Shown piece by piece: positions 1-5,585 of a stretch of 10,014 bases of DNA. Both the position numbers and the translations under genes were made by a program. This stretch comes from JBEKTY01 sp049515555 (lineage in GTDB: Bacteria; Planctomycetota; Planctomycetia; Pirellulales; Thermoguttaceae). The stretch's first letter is position 1. Each line of letters starts with the position of its first letter. The stretch is taken from contig JBEKTY010000234.1 in NCBI GenBank assembly GCA_049515555.1, forward strand, positions 1-10,014, read 5' to 3'. The notes beneath the pieces were generated by a model. The model was not told the origin of the DNA. It ran no database searches and saw nothing but the letters and a program-made list of their open reading frames with translations.

Positions 1-5
1 ATTCT

Positions 6-32
6 GGTGGGGCTCGCTGCGCTCGACCCACC
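6..32. repeat. Imperfect palindrome upstream of the ceramidase-like gene
   Basis: GGTGGG at 6-11 pairs with CCCACC at 27-32. The interior (GCTCGCTGCGCTCG) is only partly self-complementary. It resembles GC-rich dispersed intergenic elements I recall from planctomycete genomes, but copy number cannot be judged from this window. It may also close off the transcript of an unseen upstream gene. Confidence 0.35.
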
Positions 33-83
33 CTACAAGTTTCCGACCTTCCGTAATAGGACCAATTAATAAGAGAGGGCATC

Positions 84-1463
84 ATGCGTTATGTTCTTGC
101 CCCGTTGGTTTTGGTGGCCACGGCCGTTGCGGCCTGGACCTGCTGGCCGCTTTCCTTCACGGCCGCGGCCGAGCTTCGCCTGGCCACGTTCCGCTGCGAC
201 GTGACGCCGCCGCTGGGATTTCTGACCTACCCGTCGTTAGCGCCGCTGGAAACGATCGAGCACCCCCTGCTGGCCAAGGGCATTGTGCTCGAGGACGGCC
301 CACGGCGGTATGTCTTATGCGCCATCGACTGGTGCGCGCTGTGCAACTCGACGTACGACCTGTTCCGCCGCAAAGTGGCCGAAGGCGCCGGGACCGATCC
401 AACCCGGGTCGCCCTTCACACGGTCCACCAGCACACCGCGCCGCTGGCCGACAATGACGCATACCGGCTGCTTCTGCAAACCAAGACCCCGCCGGCCTGC
501 CCGGATTTGGAATTCTTCGACAAGACGGCCGACCGGCTGGGGGCCGCCGTGAAGCAGTCGCTCGGCCGGCTGCAACCGCTGGATCGCATCGGCGCCGGCG
601 CAGGCCGCGTGGAGCGCGTGGCTTCCACCCGGCGGCTCATCGACAAAGACGGGAAGGTGCACCATCCCCGCTTCAGCCTCGTCAAGGGCAAGGATCTTCC
701 GCTGCGGGACGAGCCGGAAGGCCTCGTCGATCCGCTGCTGAAGACCGTCACCCTGGCCCACGGCGATAAGCCGCTGGTGCGATTGCACTACTACGCCTCG
801 CATCCGCAAAGTTATTACCGCGATCCGCGAGTGACCTACGACTTTCCGGGCATGGCCCGCGAGGAGTTGGAAAAGAAGGAGAGCGTGTTTCAGGTCTATT
901 TCACCGGCTGCGCGGGCGATATCACGGTGGGCAAGTACAACGACGGCACGCCGGCCACCCGCGACAAATTCGCCCGGCGGCTCCTGGCGGGCATGGAGGC
1001 GGCGATTGCCGCTACGCGTTGGGCCCCCGCCGAGTCGATCCGCTGGCGGAGCAGCAAAGTTAAGCTGCCATTGTATGCCGGCCCAAAGCGCACGCTGGAC
1101 GAGAACCGCGCGCGGATGGCCGACCCGAAGGCGGACGCCGGCCAGCGGCTGGAATTGGGGGCCATGCTCGTGGCCTTCGCCGAGCGGATTGACCGGCCGT
1201 TGGCGCTTAGCAGCTTGCAGATCGGCCGCGTGCACATCCTGGATCTGCCCGGCGAATGCCTGGTGGATTATCAATTGTTCGCCCAGCGCGCCGCGGCGGG
1301 CCAGTTCGTGGCCGTGGCCGCCTACGGCGACCTGGGGCCGGGCTACATCTGCACCGACAAGGCCTTCCAGGAAGGCGGCTACGAGCCCACCGACACGGCC
1401 GTCGGCCCCGGCTCGGAACCGTTGCTGAAAGCCGCCATCGAAAAGCTCCTGGGCGGCAAGTGA
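84..1463 (+). CDS. Exported neutral/alkaline ceramidase-like hydrolase
   Basis: A 459-residue protein of the neutral/alkaline (non-lysosomal) ceramidase superfamily, zinc amidases that cleave N-acyl bonds such as that of ceramide. A hydrophobic N-terminus (about residues 4-28) ending in AAA before Glu30 predicts a signal peptide, so the enzyme should act outside the cytoplasm. Motifs in order: DVTPPLGF at 39-46 (the family's usual opening), HTVHQHTAP at 112-120 (compare HTHSGPG in ceramidases), HYYASHP at 235-241, DFPG at 253-256, FTGCAGD at 273-279, LPGE at 388-391 and GPGY at 418-421. Candidate zinc ligands are His115 or His117, His240, Glu391 and Tyr421, matching the His, His, Glu, Tyr set of Pseudomonas ceramidase. 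At about 460 residues it lacks the extra C-terminal domain of full-length ceramidases. The ATG start follows GAGG with a 5-nt gap. The true substrate is unknown; many planctomycete members are of unproven function. Confidence 0.85.
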   Translation: MRYVLAPLVLVATAVAAWTCWPLSFTAAAELRLATFRCDVTPPLGFLTYPSLAPLETIEHPLLAKGIVLEDGPRRYVLCAIDWCALCNSTYDLFRRKVAEGAGTDPTRVALHTVHQHTAPLADNDAYRLLLQTKTPPACPDLEFFDKTADRLGAAVKQSLGRLQPLDRIGAGAGRVERVASTRRLIDKDGKVHHPRFSLVKGKDLPLRDEPEGLVDPLLKTVTLAHGDKPLVRLHYYASHPQSYYRDPRVTYDFPGMAREELEKKESVFQVYFTGCAGDITVGKYNDGTPATRDKFARRLLAGMEAAIAATRWAPAESIRWRSSKVKLPLYAGPKRTLDENRARMADPKADAGQRLELGAMLVAFAERIDRPLALSSLQIGRVHILDLPGECLVDYQLFAQRAAAGQFVAVAAYGDLGPGYICTDKAFQEGGYEPTDTAVGPGSEPLLKAAIEKLLGGK

Positions 1464-1569
1464 GAAAGGGATTCGGGCCGGACCTGCCTGAAATGACAGG
1501 CTGCATGGCTGTTGGAGTAACAACTGCAACGACGCAGTTCCGGAGGGCTCCCCGAGTTCCGGGGCGGGA

Positions 1570-1623
1570 GGGGACAGCATTCGCAATTCAACCCTGTGCC
1601 CAGTAAGTCCTTATGCTGTCCCC
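1570..1623. repeat. GGGGACAG-ended palindromic element, left of the dCTP-deaminase-fold genes
   Basis: GGGGACAGCAT at 1570-1580 and ATGCTGTCCCC at 1613-1623 are perfect 11-bp inverted arms around a 32-nt centre. The centre includes TCAACCCTGTGCCCAGTAA (1588-1606), which recurs with one mismatch at 3311-3329. The arms share their terminal GGGGACAG with the palindrome at 3448-3491. This looks like a small non-coding mobile palindrome of the REP type; no transposase is present in the window. Confidence 0.6.
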
Positions 1624-1692
1624 CCAAAATTCGCGCCGAAACCATGTGAATTCAGGGGTTCTGAGCGTTTTGCTGCGACGAGGTACCCGCTG

Positions 1693-1718
1693 TTGCATCC
1701 GTGCAAACGGGATATAAT
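1693..1718 (+). promoter_or_regulatory. Putative promoter with overlapping operator-like palindrome
   Basis: A perfect TATAAT -10 hexamer lies at 1713-1718. The -35 is poor: TTGCAT at 1693-1698 is only 14 nt away, and the hexamer at the ideal distance is CTGTTG. TTGCA (1693-1697) and TGCAA (1702-1706) form an inverted repeat with a 4-nt spacer in the -35/-10 interval, where a repressor or activator could bind. A weak -35 with a strong -10 would fit an activator-dependent or regulated promoter for the downstream gene pair. Confidence 0.4.
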
Positions 1719-1904
1719 AGGAACTTGAAATTGCCCATCGCCGGCTGGTTGGCCACAGTCGGAGGGGCGTCGGAATTTGGGCCGCCGTTTGTGGCACGAT
1801 TGCCCGGTGGGCACGCCGATCGTTATTCCAGGCGTTATAGCCCCCACAGATGGAAGTTTGTATCTCCACAGATCGGGTGCTCCTTCCTGTGTCAAATTGC
1901 CGAT

Positions 1905-1909
1905 GGAGG
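1905..1909 (+). promoter_or_regulatory. Shine-Dalgarno GGAGG that fixes the first deaminase-fold start
   Basis: GGAGG lies 5 nt before the ATG at 1915. This favours that ATG over the ATG at 1903, which overlaps the site itself, and over the in-frame TTG at 1777, which has no comparable site. Confidence 0.7.
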
Positions 1910-1914
1910 TCTGG

Positions 1915-2502
1915 ATGCTGATCCTTCGCAGGGACTTTGCCAACCGCGGCATTGAGCTACGGCCCGAAGACGGCGACACTGCTCGCCCGGACGACCACGA
2001 GGCTGTAACCGCGGATCTTCGGATTGGAAGCAGATACAATAACCCGGGCGACCCCACCACTTATGACTTCCGAGGGCCCTTCGTCCTTAAGTCTGGCCGA
2101 TGCATAGTCGTGCATACGAAGGAAATACTCTCTGTGCCCGATGGAGTATTTGGATTCATTTACTCGCGCGGCTCGCTCACCGCGCGAGGCCTCTTGGTCG
2201 CAAATACGAAGATAGACCCCCTATTCCATGGCCACCTTGCCATCGCGCTGTACAATGCCGGGAGACGAACTGTTGTCTTGAAGCCCGGAGATTCGTTCTG
2301 CTCGGTTTCCTTCGAGACCACAGAAAAACTAACCTTCGGGCGTGCGAGATCGGCGCCAGTGGTCACGGCTGACCCGCACTGGAGGATATGGTACTGGTGG
2401 GCGGGTCGCCCACCCATGGCCTGGACCATCCTGGTCGCCATAGTATCCTCGGGTATTGGTGCCGCGGTTGGTGCGGTCATAGCAAACCTAATCAAGAAGT
2501 AG
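1915..2502 (+). CDS. dCTP deaminase/dUTPase-fold protein with C-terminal membrane anchor, catalytic Glu missing
   Basis: A 195-residue protein. Residues 1-140 read as a Dcd-type fold: MLILRRDF opening, VTADLRIG at 31-38 (compare the Dcd ATVDVRLG strand), SRGSLTARGLL at 84-94, IDP at 100-102 (Dcd IDPGW), and ALYNAGRRTVVLKPGDSF at 111-128 (Dcd LEFYN...LRPGM). The catalytic glutamate of E. coli Dcd (Glu138) aligns with Ala111, so deamination is unlikely. The SLxxR loop has an indel, although an Arg (91) is nearby. Residues 167-192 are hydrophobic with small residues and end in KK, predicting a C-terminal transmembrane helix and a cytoplasmic domain held at the membrane. The next gene starts 10 nt downstream and encodes a related protein. 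GC is low: a hand count of 2101-2160 gives 43%, against about 70% for 961-1020 in the ceramidase gene. The fold is well supported; the role is not known. It could be a nucleotide sensor, a regulatory subunit of the second protein, or a membrane effector. Confidence 0.75.
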   Translation: MLILRRDFANRGIELRPEDGDTARPDDHEAVTADLRIGSRYNNPGDPTTYDFRGPFVLKSGRCIVVHTKEILSVPDGVFGFIYSRGSLTARGLLVANTKIDPLFHGHLAIALYNAGRRTVVLKPGDSFCSVSFETTEKLTFGRARSAPVVTADPHWRIWYWWAGRPPMAWTILVAIVSSGIGAAVGAVIANLIKK

Positions 2503-2506
2503 GGAG
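2501..2506 (+). promoter_or_regulatory. Shine-Dalgarno AGGGAG overlapping the preceding stop codon
   Basis: AGGGAG begins inside the TAG stop of the first deaminase-fold gene and sits 6 nt before the GTG start at 2513. This tight arrangement indicates translational coupling of the two genes. Confidence 0.65.
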
Positions 2507-2512
2507 CGTCAC

Positions 2513-3049
2513 GTGATCTTGTCCCAACTGCAACTGCAAGACCTGGTTTCGCAGAACGTGGTGGTGAATCCGCGCCGCCAAGTTGCCGTCGAGCTCGTGT
2601 CAATAGGACTGCACCTCGACTCGCAGTTCTTGATCTACGACGAGCACCCTCCGGAGGCTTTTACCCCTCCGCTGAGCCTACGGACGAAGACTGTGTCATA
2701 TGGGCCGGGTGAGACCCACATCCTTCCGCCGATGGGCAAGGTCCTAGGCTGCTCAGAGGAACGCGTTGCCATGCCACTGAACGTCATGGCGTTCATTCAG
2801 ACCAAGGGAAGTCTCGCACGCGGCTTCCTGATGGTGCATATGTGCGATGGCCAAGTCGACCCAGGATACTGCGGCAAGGTTACGTTCGAGATCGTTAACC
2901 ATAGCGATTTCTACTACAAACTCGCGCCAGGAATGCCTATTGCTCAGATGTTCTTCATGGAACTGTCCTCGCCGGTGCCAACCGGGTATTGCGGCAGGTA
3001 TCAGGAGTCCGGCACCGCGACAGCTATGAGGTCCCCCAAGGCGGGATAG
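2513..3049 (+). CDS. dCTP deaminase (Dcd)-family protein with catalytic Glu and Arg retained
   Basis: A 178-residue soluble protein of the trimeric dCTP deaminase/dUTPase fold, which converts dCTP to dUTP (or to dUMP in bifunctional forms). It opens with MILS like many Dcd proteins. Landmarks: VELVSIGLHL at 26-35 (the Dcd nucleotide-binding strand), TKGSLARGFLMVH at 97-109, VDPGY at 115-119, KVTFEIVN at 122-129, LAPGMPIAQMFF at 137-148 and GRYQ at 161-164. Against E. coli Dcd, Arg103 aligns with Arg115 and Glu126 with the catalytic Glu138. The usual Ser-Ser before LAR is Gly99-Ser100, so the Ser111 equivalent is Gly. The C-terminus is short, and there is no membrane segment. The GTG start is coupled to the upstream gene. 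GC is low (45% by hand count over 2881-2940). A housekeeping Dcd is possible, but the paired membrane-anchored relative and the repeat-rich surroundings suggest an accessory module. Confidence 0.83.
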   Translation: MILSQLQLQDLVSQNVVVNPRRQVAVELVSIGLHLDSQFLIYDEHPPEAFTPPLSLRTKTVSYGPGETHILPPMGKVLGCSEERVAMPLNVMAFIQTKGSLARGFLMVHMCDGQVDPGYCGKVTFEIVNHSDFYYKLAPGMPIAQMFFMELSSPVPTGYCGRYQESGTATAMRSPKAG

Positions 3050-3084
3050 TGGGTGCAAACCTCCCAAAGTCGGTGAGTGGACGA

Positions 3085-3165
3085 GGCGCCGGGTGGCGCC
3101 GGGTGGCTACTGACCCAGGGCTCCCGCAGACCGGTACGTGCAGGATCACAGTATACGGTTCCTCA
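3085..3165 (-). ncRNA. Group II intron domain V/VI-like remnant
   Basis: Read on the minus strand, 3165-3130 runs GAGGAACCGTAT, then ACTGTGATCCTGC, then ACGTACCGGTCT. This resembles bacterial group II intron domain V (GAGCCGUAU ... GCACGUACGGUUC), with one extra C in the right arm. Just 3' of it, CTGGGT and ACCCGG (minus strand, about 3117-3098) can pair as a domain VI-like hairpin. A 10-nt tandem repeat (GGCGCCGGGT twice, plus strand 3085-3104) follows. The translated form EEPYTVILHV of the domain V-like part is a motif I recall from spurious proteins annotated over such introns. No reverse transcriptase lies upstream, so any intron here is a 3' fragment. Confidence 0.4.
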
Positions 3166-3302
3166 AGTAACCTCCCCGCGTCGGCAAGCGGACACGGAGT
3201 AGATGGCGATCGGCGGTGAGCGCGCACCACCGCGATTATTCCAGGGTGCGGTAAACCGCACGGGTCGCTGATCTCGATCAATTGGAAATGTGCCGTTTCA
3301 TA

Positions 3303-3344
3303 TACGCAGGTCAACCCGGTGCCCAGTAATCCTGCATGCCCTCC
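3303..3344. repeat. Degenerate second copy of the 1580-1621 repeat
   Basis: TCAACCCGGTGCCCAGTAA (3311-3329) matches 1588-1606 in the same orientation with one mismatch. Weaker identity extends outward on both sides (CGCA before; TCCT, ATGC and TC after). The outer GGGGACAG arms have decayed in this copy. Together the two copies form imperfect direct repeats about 1.7 kb apart, flanking the two deaminase-fold genes. Confidence 0.55.
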
Positions 3345-3447
3345 GATGGACTTGGCAGGATGGCGGATAAAGGAAGAACTCGGAAGGAGGATCGCAGGAA
3401 CCTCACGGCGCAGCCGATGGGCTTTGGGCGCGGCTTTCCGCTTCAAT

Positions 3448-3491
3448 GGGGACAGTCCCATTTTCGTCGGACGAAAATTGGGATAGTCCCC
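3448..3491. repeat. 44-nt palindrome with GGGGACAG/TAGTCCCC ends
   Basis: GGGGACAGTCCCATTTTCGTC from 3448 pairs with the segment ending in GGGATAGTCCCC at 3491, with two mismatches, one bulge and a very short loop. It starts 4 nt past the ilvB stop (ilvB is on the minus strand), so it could end the ilvB transcript, though no U-tract follows on that strand. The shared GGGGACAG end ties it to the 1570-1623 element and suggests a mobile REP-like family. Confidence 0.6.
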
Positions 3492-3494
3492 GCG

Positions 3495-5303
3495 TCACTG
3501 CTTGATCAGGTCCCGCACCGTCATTCCAGCGGGGATCATCGGCAGCACGTGCTCCTGGTAGGGCACTTGCACGTCGAGCAGGAAGGGGCCCGGGGCGTCG
3601 ATCATCTCGCGAATGGCGCCGGTCAATTCGGCCTTCTGTGAGACGTGCCGGGCATTCCAGTGGAAGCCCCGGGCGATGGTCACGAAATCGGGGTAGCGCT
3701 CCTCGGGCGTGATGCCGTTGCCCAGGCCCACGGCCTCGGGATGGTCGATGGGACCCAGGTAGGTGTGGGCCCGGTTGGCGGCGTGGAAGCGATCCTCCCA
3801 TTGCACCACCATGCCCAGGTGCATGTTGTTCAGCAGCATCACCTTCACGGGCAGTTTTTCGGTGAAGCAGGTGGCCATTTCCTGGATGTTCATGAGGATG
3901 CTGCCGTCGCCGTCGATATCGACGACCAGCAGGTCAGGGTGTGCGGCCTTGGCGCCCGCCGCGGCGGGCAGGCCGAAACCCATCGTGCCCAGCCCCGAGC
4001 TGGAGATCCACCGCCGCGGCCGGCGGAACTTGTAGTACTGCGCCGACCACATCTGGTGCTGGCCCACGCCCGTGCAGATTATCGCGTCGCGGTCCTTCGT
4101 CTGCCGCCACAGCTCGTCGATGGCATGCTGCGGCAGAATGCCGTCGAAACCGTGATCGTAGTGCAGCGGATTAGCCTGCTTCCACACGGCGATCTTGCGG
4201 TGCCATTCGTCCAGGTCGGCGGGCGGCTGGACCACCTTGTTCAACTCGGCCAGCGCGTATTTCACGTCGCTGACGATCGGCACGTGGCACTTCTTGATCT
4301 TGTTGATCTCCGAGGGGTCGATGTCCAAATGGACGATCGTGGCCCGGGCGGCGAACTCGGCCACCTTGCCGGTCACGCGATCGTCGAAGCGCACCCCCAA
4401 GGCCAGCAGCAGGTCGGCGTTGTCCACGGCGTAATTGGCGTACACGCTGCCGTGCATGCCCAGGAAATCGAGCGACAAGGGGTCGTCGCCGGGAAAGGCG
4501 CCCAGGCCCATCAGCGTGGTGGTCACCGGGATGCCGGTCTTGGCGACCAGCTCGACGAGCTCGGCGCTGGCCCCGGCGGCAATCACGCCGCCGCCGGCGT
4601 AGATCACCGGACGGACCGAGCGGCGGATCAACTCCGCCATGCGGCCGATCTCCTCGGCCGTGGCCCGCCGCGGCTCGGGGTGATAGCCGGGCAGGTTCAG
4701 CGGCGCGTCGTAGTCCGGCACGGTCTGGGCAAGCTGGATGTTCTTGGGCACGTCGATCAGCACCGGCCCCGGCCGGCCCGTGCCCGCAATGTCGAACGCC
4801 TCGCGCATGACCCGGGCGATGTCGTTCACGTCGGTCACCAGGTAATGGTGCTTGGTCACACTGCGGCAGACCTCGACGATGGGCGTTTCCTGGAAGGCGT
4901 CGGTGCCGATCACCGGCGTGCCCACCTGGCCCGTAATCGCCAACAACGGGATGCTGTCCAGCTTGGCGTCGGCGATGGCGGTGACGAGGTTCGTGGCCCC
5001 CGGGCCGCTGGTGGCCATGCACACGCCGATCTTGCCCGTGCTCCGGGCGTAACCCTGGGCGGCGAACCCGCCCCCCTGCTCGTGCCGCGGCAGGATCACG
5101 CGGACCTTGTCGCGAAAACGGGTCAAGGCCTGGTGCAAGGGAATGCTCGCCCCGCCCGGATAAGCGAAAATCGTGTCCACCCCGTGATTGACCAGCGATT
5201 GCACGACGATATCCGCGCCGCTGGTCGGATGCGGACTGGCCGGATTCGAGGCCGCTGTCCGGGCGGCGGCCGTCGCCGAATTGCTTGCGTTCGAGTTGGT
5301 CAC
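3495..5303 (-). CDS. ilvB: Acetolactate synthase, large (catalytic) subunit
   Basis: A 602-residue ThDP- and FAD-dependent enzyme. It condenses two pyruvates to 2-acetolactate, or pyruvate with 2-oxobutyrate to acetohydroxybutyrate, the first common step of valine, leucine and isoleucine synthesis. Order: a Ser/Ala/Asn-rich N-terminal tail (2-28), the ThDP pyrimidine domain with AYPGGASIP (47-55) and catalytic Glu75 in LPRHEQGG, ATSGPGATNL (97-106), GTDAFQETPIVEV (133-145), the central domain (about 220-360), and the pyrophosphate domain with GLGTMGFGLPAA (437-448) and the ThDP motif GDGS...NN (465-493). QWEDRF at 501-506 keeps the tryptophan known from herbicide binding. The GTG start at 5303 is preceded by GGGGA with a 6-nt gap. 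An in-frame TTG at 5363 would lie upstream of the likely promoter and is rejected. No regulatory subunit gene (ilvN/ilvH) is adjacent, so it must be elsewhere. Confidence 0.97.
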   Translation of the reverse strand: MTNSNASNSATAAARTAASNPASPHPTSGADIVVQSLVNHGVDTIFAYPGGASIPLHQALTRFRDKVRVILPRHEQGGGFAAQGYARSTGKIGVCMATSGPGATNLVTAIADAKLDSIPLLAITGQVGTPVIGTDAFQETPIVEVCRSVTKHHYLVTDVNDIARVMREAFDIAGTGRPGPVLIDVPKNIQLAQTVPDYDAPLNLPGYHPEPRRATAEEIGRMAELIRRSVRPVIYAGGGVIAAGASAELVELVAKTGIPVTTTLMGLGAFPGDDPLSLDFLGMHGSVYANYAVDNADLLLALGVRFDDRVTGKVAEFAARATIVHLDIDPSEINKIKKCHVPIVSDVKYALAELNKVVQPPADLDEWHRKIAVWKQANPLHYDHGFDGILPQHAIDELWRQTKDRDAIICTGVGQHQMWSAQYYKFRRPRRWISSSGLGTMGFGLPAAAGAKAAHPDLLVVDIDGDGSILMNIQEMATCFTEKLPVKVMLLNNMHLGMVVQWEDRFHAANRAHTYLGPIDHPEAVGLGNGITPEERYPDFVTIARGFHWNARHVSQKAELTGAIREMIDAPGPFLLDVQVPYQEHVLPMIPAGMTVRDLIKQ

Positions 5304-5334
5304 GCGCAGTCCCCAAAAAAGTGCCAAACATATT

Positions 5335-5363
5335 AATTTAATCGCCCGGCCGGCGGAATACAA
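5335..5363 (-). promoter_or_regulatory. Putative ilvB promoter
   Basis: On the minus strand, TTGTAT (5363-5358) and TAAATT (5340-5335) are separated by 17 nt, in an AT-rich pocket unlike its surroundings. Transcription would begin near 5328, giving a leader of about 25 nt before the GTG start. No attenuator-like leader peptide fits in that space. The hexamers match consensus only partly. Confidence 0.35.
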
Positions 5364-5445
5364 GCGTCTTCCCGGGGCCTCGTGGCCGGCCTACAATGGG
5401 TGTCGAGACTTGGCACTGGGTGGCATGGGCCGCGTTGTTGTGGCC

Positions 5446-5528
5446 GGTCTCCGACCGAGCCACACCACCGACCGAAGGTCTCCCTAGCCCGGAGACCTTC
5501 GGTCGGGCTGCGGCGGGGTCGGGAGACC
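5446..5528. repeat. 83-nt imperfect palindrome between ilvB and hemD
   Basis: The core is a perfect 16-bp stem (CCGACCGAAGGTCTCC at 5468-5483 with its complement at 5491-5506) and a 7-nt loop. Similarity continues outward, so that the arms 5446-5483 and 5491-5528 are near-complementary over about 38 nt; both outer ends read GGTCTCC followed by (C)GACC. It lies in the probable hemD leader. Such size and arm decay suggest a mobile palindromic element rather than a simple terminator or operator. Confidence 0.65.
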
Positions 5529-5585
5529 CGCGCCGAACTTGGCGCTTGCGCCAGTGCCACCCGGATTGGCCATCACGAGGCGAGC

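Larger units (their letters stand above)
1464..1914. other. Intergenic stretch: palindrome, promoter and leader of the deaminase-fold operon
   Basis: I see no convincing gene here. It contains a weak hairpin just after the ceramidase gene (GCCTG 1486-1490 with CAGGC 1497-1501), the GGGGACAG palindrome at 1570-1623, a promoter-like TATAAT at 1713-1718, and roughly 190 nt of leader before the first deaminase-fold gene. Short open frames inside it (for example 1701-1955) have no recognisable motifs and no good ribosome binding site. Base composition falls below that of the ceramidase gene in this stretch. Confidence 0.6.
3050..3494. other. Intergenic stretch: intron-like remnant and repeats
   Basis: I see no convincing protein gene in these 445 bases. 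They contain a minus-strand segment resembling the end of a group II intron (3085-3165), a perfect small hairpin (GTGCGG 3246-3251, CCGCAC 3256-3261, loop TAAA), a degenerate second copy of the left-hand repeat (about 3303-3344), and the palindrome at 3448-3491 just beyond the ilvB stop. A minus-strand open frame crossing 3024-3461 has no domain and partly reads through the intron-like RNA segment. Confidence 0.6.

Noticed and set aside
315..1586. 423-codon open frame on the minus strand opposite the ceramidase-like gene
   Set aside because: It is a GC-driven shadow without signal, motifs or a binding site; the plus-strand gene has clear family motifs.
1777..1914. 46-residue N-terminal extension of the first deaminase-fold protein from TTG
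   Set aside because: GGAGG lies 5 nt before the ATG at 1915, and the protein then opens like other Dcd proteins; the TTG has no comparable site.
1701..1955. 84-codon plus-strand frame upstream of the deaminase-fold genes
   Set aside because: It begins before the TATAAT -10 it would need, overlaps the better supported gene, and has no recognisable features.
3024..3461. 145-codon minus-strand frame as a protein gene
   Set aside because: Part of it (EEPYTVILHV) is the translation of the intron-like RNA segment; it has no binding site, runs across two repeats, and shows no domain.
3645..5336. Very long open frame on the plus strand opposite ilvB (563 codons)
   Set aside because: It mirrors the high-GC codon pattern of ilvB, is rich in His, Val, Gln and Gly, has no domain, and ilvB is certain.
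5304..5363. 20-residue N-terminal extension of ilvB from TTG
   Set aside because: It crosses the likely promoter and -10 region; the GTG at 5303 has a GGGGA site at good spacing.
5382..5585. 68-residue N-terminal extension of hemD
   Set aside because: It translates the 83-nt palindrome and has no similarity to the family; the ATG at 5586 has a binding site and gives a normal length.
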